64,000 nucleotides of DNA, taken from the NCBI RefSeq assembly GCF_029633865.1, contig NC_079219.1, positions 10,629,306 through 10,693,305 of the forward strand. Direction: 5' to 3'. The translations under genes were made by a program, and so were the position numbers. This stretch comes from Lampris incognitus. Its lineage: Eukaryota; Chordata; Actinopteri; Lampriformes; Lampridae. The notes below the pieces were generated by a model. The model was given only the letters and a program-made list of their open reading frames with translations. It searched no databases and had not been told where the DNA came from. Positions 51,063 to 62,261 of the stretch are shown piece after piece; the stretch's first letter is position 1; the number at the start of each line of letters is the position of its first letter.

Positions 51063-51163
51063 TGGGTCAGGGTGACAAGCTGCATGGTTAGGCCCGGCTG
51101 GAGGTTCAGAACAAGCTGAGGCAGCGGGTTCATCATCGGCCTCCCATTCTGGACTGGAAAACC
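51063..51163 (-). CDS. pogz: pogz exon starting GFPV
   Basis: Acceptor gtatctccag; GFPVQNGRPMMNPLPQLVLN then LQPGLTMQLVTLTQ. A weak gtataa donor (51057-51062) would end it in phase 2; otherwise the frame runs nine more codons to TGA at 51029. Confidence 0.8.
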
Positions 51164-51467
51164 CTGGAGATACAGTGAATTAAAAAACGCAACAGCCAAC
51201 GCTACCACAGAGAGCATATGTACTTTTTTTTTTTTACACAGGTAATATTATCGTTATTCATTAAATAACCAGCGACTATTCCACTCATTTTGTTCATCGT
51301 AAATACATGATGCACCACACTGTAAGTTAATGAACTCTTTACTTCAACACCAAACATTTACCATGCAGTTTTATTTTTTCTAACACTCTTCAGTTTTCTG
51401 TTAATATTGAATTTCTGATAACAAATCCATCCATTCTAGTCCAGACTCAAGCAGTCTGATTCTTTAC

Positions 51468-51551
51468 CTGAGTGGTGAACCGGATGGGTTGGCTGGTTCT
51501 AGTTTTGGGGCTGAGGACTGATGGTGGTAACAAGGGAAGGGGAGGGCTGTG
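51468..51551 (-). CDS. pogz: pogz exon ending FTTQ
   Basis: Acceptor tcatttccag, donor gtaaag; 28 codons, phase 0, HSPPLPLLPPSVLSPKTRTS then QPIRFTTQ. Confidence 0.78.
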
Positions 51552-51614
51552 CTGGAAATGAGGATGGAGAGAGCAGTTTGTCAAGCCTCCATGCTGAGGA
51601 ACAACAGTCTAATC

Positions 51615-51816
51615 CAGGGAGAGGCAACATGGTCCAGAAAGGTCCGGCATGGGTGCAGGTCTTTGTTCCAACCAAGCAGTTACACACCTGATTCTATTAG
51701 TCAACCAATAGACTTTGCTAAGGACCTTGATTTGTAGACTCAGGTGCGTAACTCCTTGGTTGGAACAAAGACCTGCACCCACACCGGACCTTTCTGGACC
51801 ATGTTGGCTATCCCTG
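51615..51816. mobile_element. Palindromic hAT-type MITE with exact 8-bp target duplication
   Basis: GTCTAATC is duplicated at 51607-51614 and 51817-51824. Arms of about 80 bp are near-perfect inverted copies (CAGGGAGAGGCAACATGGTC / GACCATGTTGGCTATCCCTG; GGTGCAGGTCTTTGTTCCAA). It lies in a pogz intron. Confidence 0.93.
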
Positions 51817-51906
51817 GTCTAATCTATCTATTGTAATCTAATCTACCAGGACTATTAACACATGCTACAGTCTGAACACACCTTAAAAGAACACACACAG
51901 ACTCAC

Positions 51907-51972
51907 CTGGTGGTGCAGGGTGGGTGGTGGGGGAAGCAGTCTCTGAAGTTGAAAGAGGAGAAGAATCCTTCA
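51907..51972 (-). CDS. pogz: pogz second exon (22 codons)
   Basis: Strong pyrimidine tract and acceptor (ccttctctcctag), donor gtgagt. Phase 1 in and out; Ser/Thr/Pro-rich, VKDSSPLSTSETASPTTHPA. Confidence 0.65.
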
Positions 51973-52514
51973 CTAGGAGAGAAGGAAGGAAGACATCAAA
52001 TCACATCCTCTGTTCCACAGGATTCACCAGCAGTGGTGCACCGACACTCTTACCAGCCCCGCCCCGCTTACACGACACACTGCATCTGTGCCTGGCACTA
52101 ACATATGAAAACATCATTTCAGTCCTATGTTGTACTGAAATCCACTGAATGTGTTACATTTAAGTGAAATGTGTGGCAGTGACACATTTATTCAAGAAAA
52201 CACAAAGTTGAATGTTAAAAGGTCAGCAACATTATCATGTTGTCTAATCACTTTGTTACTTTCAGGAAGTGAGGAACATCTGATGGAAAAAAAACGTTTT
52301 AAAAGTCACTGTTAGAACTGTAATGGTTAAGTACTCATATCAATACTTGGCAAGTACCCAAATCTAAGTACTTGTACTTGGTCTGAAAAAAAAAGAAAAG
52401 GTATCGGTGCATCCCTACTTCTGTGCAATACTACATACAGGTACTTCATGACTCACAGTACCTGGACACATTGTGGCCTGCTCGCAGCACACCTCTATTA
52501 TAATTTAATTAATC

Positions 52515-52855
52515 TGCTACTTTGTTAATCCCCGTGGGGAAATTTTGCTCTACATTTAACCCATCCTAGCTGTGTAGCTAGCAGCAGTGGGCAGCCACCG
52601 TGCAGCACCCGGGAACCAACTCCAGTTCCTCTTGCCAGTCAGGGGCACAGACAGCAGTATAAACCCTAACATGCATGTATGTTTGATGGTGGGAGGAAAC
52701 CGGAGCACCCGTAGAAAACCCACCACAGATAGAGAACATGCAAACTCCACACAGAGGACGACCTGGGATGACCCCCCAAGGTTGGACAACCCCGAGGTTC
52801 GAACCCAGGACCTTCTTGCTGTGAGGCGACAGTGCTAACCACTGCACCACCCAGT
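52515..52855 (-). mobile_element. V-SINE-like tRNA-derived SINE
   Basis: Second copy of the 25480 element; the minus-strand head reads GGTGCAGTGGTTAGCACTGT and CCTGGGTTCGAACCTCGGGG, with body GGTGCTCCGGTTTCCTCCCA. In a pogz intron. Confidence 0.87.
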
Positions 52856-53176
52856 GGTTAGCACTTGAACACTGCTCATACTTGGATTGGCATTCACACC
52901 ATATTTTATTATTTTTTCATCATGTCTTTTTTTTATTGTAATTTTTCCATTAGAATTATCGTATTTTTAAGTCAGCTCAGTTAACCAGCCTACACTTCTC
53001 CTCCTGCTCTGTAAATATGTGTAACTGAGAACAACAAACCACCGCAAGTTCCTTATATGCAAACGAAGTTGGTGAATAAATCTGACAGAAAATAAACGGA
53101 TTCTACTGAGACACATGACCACGCCTGCAGTAAACATCAGTCACTACGTTTCCATAGTGATAGTTTTTAGGCTCAC

Positions 53177-53295
53177 CAGGATTGCAGTGGGTGTCAACGA
53201 AGTCTACATTTCCCTCCTTCACAAAGTCGTCCACCTGTTGCCATGGCTTCAGCTCCTCTTCCTCACATTCCATAAAGAATTTAGGGTCCATGTTG
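53177..53295 (-). CDS. pogz: pogz first coding exon
   Basis: Acceptor ctccatag, ATG 53291-53289, donor gtgagc (53171-53176). Encodes MDPKFFMECEEEELKPWQQV, then DDFVKEGNVDFVDTHCNP; phase 1. Confidence 0.85.
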
Positions 53296-53394
53296 CTATG
53301 GAGACAGACTTGTCAGTAAAAGTGAATTTAACATCGTCCAATTGTCTTACATTCATTTGGTGGTAACGGTACAACATTTTTTGAAACAAATTAG

Positions 53395-56300
53395 TCAGAA
53401 GTTTACCATTAAGTCACCAATCAATGACTTCTTCATCATCAGTACAAATGTGCAAAATGTCAGTGGGTAAACATGTGCATATATGTAAACACAGTCAACA
53501 TTAAGTGCAACTGCCTGTAATTCTTTTGGTTTGTGATGAGTGCTCACTGTGTTAGGCTCAAAGAACCTCTTGGGATGAGAGGGTCTGCCATGACGGAAAC
53601 TGTCCTCACAAAAGCCAGATGTTTGGCGTGGCTGTGGGGCAGGCTGTGGTGTGGGGCCAGGAAGTCTGGACAGCAACCGATCAAGGACTGCCATCTGAGT
53701 TTCTCTGAAGTCTCGGCTGATCCTCTCCTGCATGGCTGCGAGCTGGCTGAGGAGACTGTTCTGCAGATCCCGCTCATGCTCCATGAATGTCTGCAGGCGG
53801 GCGTCTTCTCGAGCCTGCATGGCAGCATCCATCTCCTTCAGATGATCCATCATTATGGTTGACAGTGTTGCAGCAGCTTGGTCCATCTTCATGTTCTTCT
53901 TCTTTCTAGGTGGAATAATGCAGACTAAGAGGGAAAACAAGCATTAGAACATGAGCAAAACAACCAATTTTGACAGTAAAATTATCGCTGTTGTAACACC
54001 CTAGTGCAGAAAAAAAGATAGTAACTAGCTTTTCTTTTTTTTAACACAATGAAATGCAACAACTGTCACTGTAAAGGATAATAAATGAAAGAAAATGTGG
54101 TACGGCAACTGCTATCACATTACAGCACCAAATTCAGGGTTCTTACACTTTTTCACCAATGATTTTCCATGACTTCTCTAAAACCTTTTACTGAATTTCC
54201 ATGACCAAAAGAAATTATTTTATCTCAATGGGACCACTGGAAACTAATTATCGTAACACGAAGTAAAATTAAGTTTACATCTGAAATGTATGGTGCCTCT
54301 CTAAAACAAAAAAAAAAACACCAGACAGGCACACTTAGATACATTTTCTCATATTTTAATTCCAATGGTTTAACATTTTTGTCAATGTCTCAAAAGATAA
54401 AAATGCCATCACATTTTCTGTCAGAGATAAACAGAGAGAAATAGTGCATTGGGGTAGGAATGCCAGTGCTAACCACTGATTACTCAGTAATCAGTACATG
54501 AGTTGTCAATATAAAAAAAACACATAACATAAATAAATCTTCCAAAATTAACTTCCACTCCTAAAACTAGAGACGGAATATGCAAAGTCTGGAACTCAAT
54601 GTGTCGTCTTTAGCCTTTCCTTCTGCTCCATCCCACCGCCTCACATGTAAATCCATTTGTTTGGACTGCAAATGATGGTTTAGGCTTTCGTCAAACAGCA
54701 CTACATATGCCTTTTGTTGGGACACTTCTGACAGTAAGAGTCTTTTAAAGTGAGGAGCAAGCCCAAAATTACAGACATAGGCACACTTGTTCTCACCACA
54801 GGTCCATTTCGCTGCAATCTGGCTGTCCGGGAACATGGCGGCGAAAACACGGGTCGTGTCCTCGGATGACTTGAATGAGTAGTGTGAATTCATGATTTTT
54901 AGTGCCCACATTATCTCCACTTTGAGGACTTCATTTTTTGCAGAAACGTCCAAAGTTGTCTGCTTTGTTGCTGTGGAAACTGTAGTAGTGTTGCTGGATA
55001 TCCTCACAGCATCCGCGTTCATAAACTCACCTATGGGTATTGCGCTGCTAGCAACTGCGGCTACAGTCTTGTGTTTTTTTCCCCTTCAAGTGGCTAACGA
55101 GCGCTGCCTCGCCCATATTCGAAATGTCAAATATTTTACAGCACAGTTTGCATTTAGCACGTCTTGGGTCAGTGTCTTTTGCCAGCCATAATTGGTTTTT
55201 ACCCTTAAAAAGCCATGTATTATTGAAGCTGCACTTCCCTGTTAGTCTCCTTCCCTTGGCCCAAGCAACTCCAGGCTGGTGGGCGTGCCTGCAGTTGCTA
55301 GGCGCTCGCACGCCGCATGCCCAGTAACACAGACTGAGCCAGACTGAATAAACTTTTCACACCACCAAAATATCACGACGGTCCGTGGCAATTTACATTT
55401 TATTATGACACATCAATTTTGTTTGGATTAATTGATGAAACTTTAGATATATTTCCACGACTTTTCCAAAACTTCTGAAAAAATATTATTTTCCGTAACT
55501 TTTCCAGGGCCTGGAAATTGCATTTTAAAATTCCATGACTTTTCCAGGTTTTTCATGACCGTACAAACCCTGCAAATTACCCAAGGCCAGGTATCTTTTT
55601 CTTTTTGTGGACCCCCCTCCCTTTTTTTCCCTCCCCAATTGTATCCGGCCAATTACACGACCGTTCCGAGCCATCCCAATCTCTACTCCACCCCCTCTGC
55701 CGATCCGGGGAGGGCTGCAGACTACCACGTGCCTCCTCCGATGCATGTGGAGTCGCCAGCTGCTTCTTTTCACCTGACAGTGAGGAGTTTCACCAGGGGG
55801 ACGTAGCGCGTGGGAGGATCACGCTACCCCCCCCCCCAAACAGACGCCCCGACCGACCAGAGGAGGCGCTAGTGCAGCGACCAGGACACATACCCACAGC
55901 CGGCTTCCCACCCGCAGACATGGCCAATTGTGTCTGTAGGGATGCCCGACCAAGCTGGAGGTAACACGGGGATTTGAACCGCCAAGCCCCGTGTTGGTAG
56001 GCAACGGAATAGACCGCCACGCCACCTGGACACCCCCACAAAGCCAAGTATCTGACAAGCTAACAGGCTCAACTCCATTGAAGCCCATGAAAGAATTAGA
56101 AGAAGAAAAAAAAACCTTTTTCAGAAAATTAAAATTAGACTATTCTATCCCAGGGTTTTCGTAGTGGATAGGATGTCCAGCTGGGTGAAAATAGCCAGCT
56201 GGAGATTCGGGGTCGGGGGGGAGACTGCTGCTGTTCAACAACATGAGCCAAAGTTGTCCATCACACATTTTTAAGGCTGTATTTTTAAGTAAAGATGGTA

Positions 56301-59300
56301 CACTTTTAAACATTCATTGCGTGAAGATGGCACCATACTATGGTGACTTGCTATAACCTATGCTTGATTTTTTCATGTTATGTCACTTTTGTTGCACAAA
56401 ACGGCACCTGGTAAGGCCATGACGGCGTCCGACCCGGTCCCCCCCAATTCCCAGCATACTGCTTTCTAATTTCCAGTCCCTCGACAACAAGCTGGATGAA
56501 CTTCATTGTTGGCTGGGTCCTAAAACACCTGATAGGGCTATACACAACTGGAGGCTTTTTTGTCCACCGCATGGACCGTTCCATGACCATTACTGGCAAG
56601 GTAAAAGGGAGGTGGTGTATGTTTCTTTGTTAACAATTCATGGTGCACTGACGTGGAAATAAGCCTCTAAGTCCAGTGTTGGAACAACTAACAAAAAGGC
56701 ACAGACCATTCTATCTCCCAAGGGAATTTTTCTGCGTGTTGTTAACTGCGGTCTACATACCACCGCAAGCTAATGCTGCAGTGACGCCGGAGCCATTAGC
56801 ACACATGAGAACTTGCACCCTGGGGCCCATTCAATTGTGGTGGGGACTTAAACTACTGTAACCTGAAATCTGTGATACCTAAATTTTACCAACACGTCAC
56901 CTACCCAACCAGAGGCAATAAGACTCTCAACCACTGTTATTCCACAGTCAAGACAGCTTACACGTCTTTCCCACAACCTCACTTTGGGAAATCCAACCAC
57001 CTGTCAGTGCTCTTGCTTCCTGCCAACAAGCAGAAAGCGAAGGGTGTGCAGCCCACTGTGAGGACAGTACGGATCTGGACTACAGAACACAAATCCAAAC
57101 TTCAGGGATGTTTTGAATCAACAGATGGTCAGTTTTAAGGATTCAGCCTCGAGTTTGGATGAGTATGCTGAATCAATCACTGGCTATGTTAGATTCTGTG
57201 TGGATAACTGTATCCCAGTATGGATAAATTGCTCCTACCCCAACCAGAAGCCATGGATTAACAGCAACATTCACCTGAGATTGAGGGAGAATACCACGGC
57301 TTTTAAATCGGGGGACAAGAAATGCTACAAAAACATCGAGGTATGAATTAAGAAGAGCCATCAAAGCCACTAAAAGACAATATAGGGCCAAACTGGAAAA
57401 TGACTACAGTGGCTGTGACTCGCAGCCCATTTGGAGGGGACTGCAGGGAATTTACAAACTATAAATCTAAACCCAGTGTGCCTCTCAACACCTCTGCCTC
57501 TCTCCCGGATGAGCTGAACAACTTTTATACCCGTTTTGAAGCTCACAACTTGGACCCAGTGACAGCAGCACAGCGCCCACCCGATGAGCTACAGGTGACA
57601 AAGCCTGATGTGAGCAATTTTTTTTAAAAGGGTTGAAACTCGTAAAGCTGCTGGCCCAGAGGACATCTCTTCTCGTGTCCTCAAGGCATGTTACGCTGAG
57701 CTATCTCGGGTTTTTACTGACATTTTTAACCTGTCCCTGTCATTGTGTGCAGATCTACTGTGTTTTAAGAAAACCACCGTTGTGCCTGTACCCAAGGAAA
57801 CACCCGTCTCTTGCCTGAATGATTACCGAACTGTTGCTTTGACCTCTGTTATAATGAAGTGCCTGGAAAAATTGGTTATATCATATATAAATGTAACATT
57901 CCTGTTACCCTTGTCCCAATACAGGGTGCCTGCTGTTCCAACAGATCTGTATATGGTGCTATCTCACTTGATCTGCATACTGCTTTAGTACACCTTGAAA
58001 AGAAACATACCTACGTACGTCAGAATGTTGTTTATTGATTACAGTTCTGCTTTTAATATAACTGTACCATAAAACTGGTGTTGAAATTCGGTGGTCTTGG
58101 TCTGTGCAACTCTATCTGTAACTGGATATTTGATTTCCTGACAGGCAGGCCCCAGACTGTGAGAATAGGTAAAACATACTCATCTACTTTACTTGTTAAA
58201 ACAGGCGCATCTCAGGGCTTGTGTCTCAGTCTCCTATTGTACAGTCTGTTTACACACGACTGTGTTGCAAAATATGTCACAACTGCCCAGTTTCAGAACT
58301 GCTGATCTGAGCTAGTCCAATCGAGTGCATGTTGACTATAAAAAGCCATCATCGATGGAGCTCCAATACTACAAATTCCCATGGCAACTGGTAAGAAAAA
58401 AAGGTTGTCCTACTTCACCTCAATGCAGTTAGAAATATTAACGAATGCGAAAGCATGGGTATATATTAAGAAGGGGAAAAAAGCAATACAGGAGCAGCAG
58501 CAAAAGAACATGAATGAGCTAGTCTTGCAGAAAATTGCTGACAAGAGTGTGAGAGCAATTCATATATGGAGTTTGCTTACTTTTAATCTTTGACCATGTA
58601 TGACCTATAACATGTTTAACTTTATTTTACATTGCTTAGATAGATGCTTAAAGTTCATGTGTAACAGAATAAAGGTAGTCTTATCAAGTGTCTTCTCCAT
58701 GTGAACAAATAAAGGCCTATTGTTAACTGGTAAGGGCCTGATAACAGAGGAATGTGTGGGAACCCCACATGAGTCTCGCAAGGTCTGAGGGAAGACACCA
58801 GTACGATAAAAAAAAGGGCATAATTCCTGCTGCATGGTATAAAGGGAGTGTGCTCTGAGATCAGGGCGCACATTCAAGCATCTAAGCTTGTGCGTCATGT
58901 TCATGAACATATATTCAGAAATCATTAACACTGTCATGTTATTTCATGCACTTGCGTACATGAAACAAAACATCCTTTCCCCAAGCCGACAGCAGTGCAA
59001 CACAAAGACAAAAAACACATCCAAAAACTACAAGAACTACAAGAACACATAGTATATCCAAACTAACACATTTAGATACACTAAACAAAGAAAAAGAAAA
59101 TCACCGTCCAGGAGAACGAACGCCAACTAGGATGACTGTCAGAACTGTCGGTCTGCATGGATTAGCAGTTAGCTTAGCCTGCCCCGCCTCCGCGTTCTGT
59201 CAGACCGCCCTCGGTGATTCCTCTTCGGGCGCAGCTCCAGTCAGGGCCGTGGTCCTTGGGCCCACAGGACGCAGCAGACCAAGCTCCCTCAGCCGATCCA

Positions 59301-59705
59301 ACCCTAGCTCTCCCAACTAGACACCTTCGACACACCTCCCTGTATTCAAGGCTAGACGAGGCTGCCGTCAGACCACCCTCAGTGTTATCGGAACTGCTGG
59401 TTTGCATGGGCTAGCAGTTAGCTTAGCCTGCCCCACTTCCGTGTCCTGTCAGACCGCACTCAGAGTTACTTCCTTGGGTATAGCTCCAGGCAGGGCCGAC
59501 ACAGCAGACCAAGCTCTCCCAGCCGATCCAGCACCAGCTCTCCCAGGCATCAAACAAAGACGAACTTGGACAAAGACACTGCATGGATGGTACTGGGTGA
59601 GGGTGCCACAAACGTGAATTTGCATCGCCATCTTCCCACAGCGGTACTGGGTGAGGCCGCTGCAAACGTGAATTTGCGCTGCCATCTTCCCACACCGGAA
59701 GTGGA

Positions 59706-59752
<47 letters not shown>

Positions 59753-61754
59753 CCAAGTTTGACAATACTGCAAGAGATAATTGTCTCGCTCCTCATTTAA
59801 TGTCAGAGTGGAATTAAATAGTTACCATGACATTGAGTCAATGTGTGCATATTAATTGGAGAAAAAAGTTCTGAGTTTTCCCACTTATTCAATATATATA
59901 AAATCTAACTTATAAATGGACCACATAAGGCTGCAAATGCAAAAGAGAAATAGAAATACAAAAATTAAACTGCTGGGACACAAAGGAATATTGTCTTTAT
60001 TTGACACTGACGAGGTGATGGGTCAACCAGAAATGATGGTGGCATATTGTGTCTCTGGACTGCTCTTCCATCTCGTGTGTCAGCGGGGTGATCAGGATCG
60101 TTATCAGAATCGTTCACTGGTTGAGCTGTTCTCCTCTAAAACCGTTTTTACACCAAGATCGGCGTGTTAAGCGGATTTATTAAACGCGGGTAAACCCGCT
60201 AAAAATAGACAATTGACTCCTTTCACAGTGCCAGCAGACCGGTCTGAGTGCCAGCGCACCACGAGTTTGCCTTTTTTTTTCTTCCGTCATCTTTGACGTC
60301 ATGACGTTCGTGATGTCACAAACGCGCCGGAAGAGAGGGAAGCGGCATGGAGGCCAGAGAGACGGTGGTTATTTTTTTTTATATCTTGTACTTCGGTCTC
60401 TCTTTCAAACCCTGCAAACTCAACGCAGATTAAACGATGTTCGAGCGCTGCTTGAACGAAGACGGATGAAGTTTGCGGCTGAGATGGAAAAGAGTCGCAG
60501 AAGTTACCGACGGAGGAGACGAGCCTTCATTGCCTCCATGATCGCTATTGTTGACAGTGGGGCCCCGAGCGGTCGTCGTTTGTGGTTTCGAGATCGAGCA
60601 CACAGTTTTTGGTCAACTATAAACAAATTTTTGACGACGATCAATGGAAACTCGTTTTCGATCGTCCCAGGCAACATTTGACTGTTTGGGCGAACTCCTT
60701 GCCCCGGCTATAAAAAGGCGGTTGTGGTGGTTTGCCACGCTGGTGCGTCAAGTTACAAATGCATTAGTGAACAAGTTCCATCAGCTTTCTCTTTCTTTCC
60801 CTTCCGACTGGACAGCGCCTTGACGAAGCCATGCCGGGATTTCGAGATGCGTGCATACCCTCAATAATAATTAGTAGGACGAACTGTGGCGGGCAAGTTA
60901 CCTTTGTGTATGTACACCAGGGGTCTCAAACTCAAATCAGCATGGACAGAGTTTATGCATGCTTTGGTTTGGAATGAGTTACACAAAGAAACAAGCACGT
61001 TTGGCGCCATCTTTAAAACAAAGAGTCGAAAACGTGTTTGTTCCTCTGCACTCTTCGTAACCACATCCCAGACACACACTTGGCCCTTGATGGAACGACT
61101 TACAAAGAAACAAGCACGTTTTGGCGCCATCTTTAAAACAAAGAAAACGTAGTTTGACATACCGCTTGATTGTAAAGGCTGTGTGCTGATGGTCTCAGGT
61201 ACACCTTCCTCAGGTGCTGGTACAGCCTGGATCGGGATCTTCGCATCCTCATCTGCTTCCAGACCCCGCGTAGCCTCCACTCTGCTTTCTCCTTCGGTGT
61301 CCCGTTCTGTTCCAACATATTCCTCCGCATCCGAGCTGGGAGAAGATAAAGACGACGACGAGGCCGCTGAAATAGTCGCCAAAGAACTAGACAGCCGAAC
61401 AGGGTTAGCCAGGGCTGAGTTGCCATATATACTTTGGCAAAGCTCATAAAATGGCCAGCCAACACGACCCATTCCACTTCTGTTCCTCTGGTTAATCGCA
61501 AGATACTTCTTCTTCAGCGCCTTTAATTTGTTTATAACTTGTCTTGAGCTGCGAAAAATGCCTCTTTCAGCCAGCATTTTCGATATATTGTTATATATCA
61601 GAGAGTCTCTCACAGTCCCAGTAACCTGTCTTCTTATCGCCTCTTCACCTCGAATCAGGAGAAGCTCTCTCACCTCGCTGTCCTGCCAGTATTGCATCTT
61701 GTTTAATGTGAGGATCGAACTTGCTGTTGGCACGCTGCACCCACAAACAACCAC
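53395..61754 (-). CDS. Myb/SANT-like DNA-binding protein, two exons, about 373 aa
   Basis: Exon 1, 61754-61163: [20 protein letters not shown], then a helix-turn-helix-type Myb/SANT-like (trihelix) domain with [20 protein letters not shown] and [12 protein letters not shown], then a Ser-rich and acidic linker; donor GTATGT (61157-61162, phase 1). Exon 2, 53924-53395: acceptor ccctcttag, reading [20 protein letters not shown] and a long coiled coil ([20 protein letters not shown]) plus a Pro/Gln tail. The phases fit, and this layout (Myb/SANT-like domain, acidic linker, basic patch, coiled coil) is common in fish MSANTD-type and Harbinger-derived Myb proteins. The 7.2-kb intron is filled with a hAT element, SINE A, Rex1, another Myb fragment, and an antisense Harbinger transposase piece. 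It may be a transposon accessory gene or a co-opted host gene. Joining the two exons is inferred from phase and domain logic. Confidence 0.62.
54135..55572 (-). mobile_element. hAT-like element with BED-type zinc finger fragment
   Basis: Ends CAGGGTTCTTACAC and GTACAAACCCTG are inverted, with CAAATT directly abutting both ends (54129-54134, 55573-55578). The minus-strand frame 55048-55311 encodes a zinc-finger start ([22 protein letters not shown]). After a frame change in an A-run, 54567-55022 continues ([49 protein letters not shown]). The DDE catalytic part is absent. Confidence 0.7.
54567..55311 (-). pseudogene. hAT-family transposase 5' part, frameshifted
   Basis: One-base slip in a poly-A run at about 55075 (minus-strand GGGAAAAAAACAC) separates the zinc-finger part from [20 protein letters not shown] and the LFDESLN-containing N-terminal domain. 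The copy ends soon after [10 protein letters not shown], long before the catalytic core. Confidence 0.68.
55600..56037 (-). mobile_element. SINE family A, full-length copy
   Basis: Minus-strand copy abutting the hAT element: tail side at 55610 (AATTGTATCCGGCCAATTAC), head at 55960-56035 (GATTTGAACCGCCAAGCCCC; GGAATAGACCGCCACGCCAC). Confidence 0.88.
56440..58330 (+). pseudogene. Rex1-type LINE, decayed
   Basis: Plus strand: endonuclease end ([34 protein letters not shown]), linker, RT parts ([39 protein letters not shown]), motif A region IDYSSAFN split at about 58040, then [14 protein letters not shown] and [16 protein letters not shown] (motif B, P changed to S). Multiple frameshifts. It lies in the Myb/SANT gene intron. 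Confidence 0.85.
58381..58593 (+). pseudogene. Second Myb/SANT-like domain fragment
   Basis: [20 protein letters not shown], then [11 protein letters not shown] resembles the N-terminal start of fish Myb/SANT-like proteins (K-K-R-x-x-Y-F-T-x-x-E-L-E-x-L ... W-x-K-I-A), but the middle is degraded and no C-terminal part follows. Confidence 0.5.
58930..59570 (-). repeat. Copy of the unclassified dispersed repeat (see 37680)
   Basis: Reverse orientation: hairpin TTTCATGCAC TTGC GTACATGAAA at 58939, TAGGATGACTGTCAGAACTG, then GCAGTTAGCTTAGCCTGCCC twice (about 59166 and 59412) with internal tandem duplication. Confidence 0.65.
59711..59752. repeat. (TA)n microsatellite
   Basis: About 40 bases of alternating TA. 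Confidence 0.95.
59820..60320. other. Intron sequence; left flank of Harbinger relic
   Basis: No exon recognised. TTTTTACACCAAGATCGG near 60150 may be a degraded end of the Harbinger relic, imperfectly complementary to the region near 61940-61980. Confidence 0.3.
60330..60860 (+). pseudogene. PIF/Harbinger transposase N-terminal fragment
   Basis: Plus strand: a basic helical region ([20 protein letters not shown]), [15 protein letters not shown], then after a one-base shift [20 protein letters not shown], matching the R-x-S-x-x-T-F-x-x-L-x-x-x-L-x-P-x-I segment preceding the DDE domain of Harbinger transposases. The catalytic domain is absent. It lies opposite to the Myb/SANT exon, the arrangement of transposase and Myb-like genes in Harbinger transposons. 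Confidence 0.6.
60975..61150. repeat. Direct repeat of about 50 bp, two copies
   Basis: ACAAAGAAACAAGCACGTTT then GGCGCCATCTTTAAAACAAA occurs at about 60977 and again at about 61101 within the Myb/SANT intron start. Confidence 0.85.
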
Positions 61755-62261
61755 CGCTTTTCCTCACCTGCCGGCGCGACTTTATGACGCGCACACAACG
61801 GCGCTACGTCATCGCGCAAATTGGCGTGTCCGTCGCGTTTACGTCAATGCCGATCGGAAGTGGAGCCGATGAATACCCGTGACTGCTGCGGAGTCATTTG
61901 ACCCGGGAGTGAGTGCCGATGGTACACTGACCACCAAGGGCGGATGTTAGCGGGGATTTTTGGCCAGTGTGAAAGGGTGGCAATGTTGAATCACACATAC
62001 CACAGTAATGTCGCACGCCCTGTCTTGGTTGACCCTGAGCCTATGAAGGCACTGGAATGTAGCCTTGAGCACCCCGACGGTCACCTCTACCCTGGCTGCT
62101 GTCCTGCAGCGAGCCAAGTAGCTGCGGACCGGGCTCAGGATCAGGGCAAGGGGTCAGCGAATGGGGCTGGCAGGGGTACCCTCAAACTCTCCTATGATAA
62201 TACGGGGATACAGTTCAAATTTTCAGTTGCAATAGGAGGAAACAAAATATTGATAATGATA

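Larger units (their letters stand above)
51029..53295 (-). pseudogene. pogz: pogz 5' region: N-terminal coding exons only (truncated copy)
   Basis: POGZ is a chromatin-associated zinc-finger/CENP-B-DDE protein that binds HP1. Minus-strand exons: 53177-53295 starts at ATG 53291, MDPKFFMECEEEELKPWQQV, matching the POGZ N-terminal E-C-E-E-E-E-L-x-P-W-Q motif. 51907-51972 reads VKDSSPLSTSETASP. 51468-51551 ends SQPIRFTTQ and joins 51063-51163, GFPVQNGRP ... LVLNLQPG, which matches the POGZ S-Q-P-I-x-x-T-T-Q-G-F-P-V-x-N-x-R-P segment. The splice sites are good, but the phases of exons two and three do not match, so an intervening exon is missed or lost. No zinc-finger, CENP-B or DDE exon exists before the oppositely oriented S100 gene, so the copy appears cut off; reading on from the last exon reaches a stop at 51029. 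Confidence 0.72.

Noticed and set aside
54567..55311. Domesticated ZBED-type host gene
   Set aside because: Terminal inverted repeats with flanking direct repeats and a frameshift point to an ordinary inactive transposon copy.
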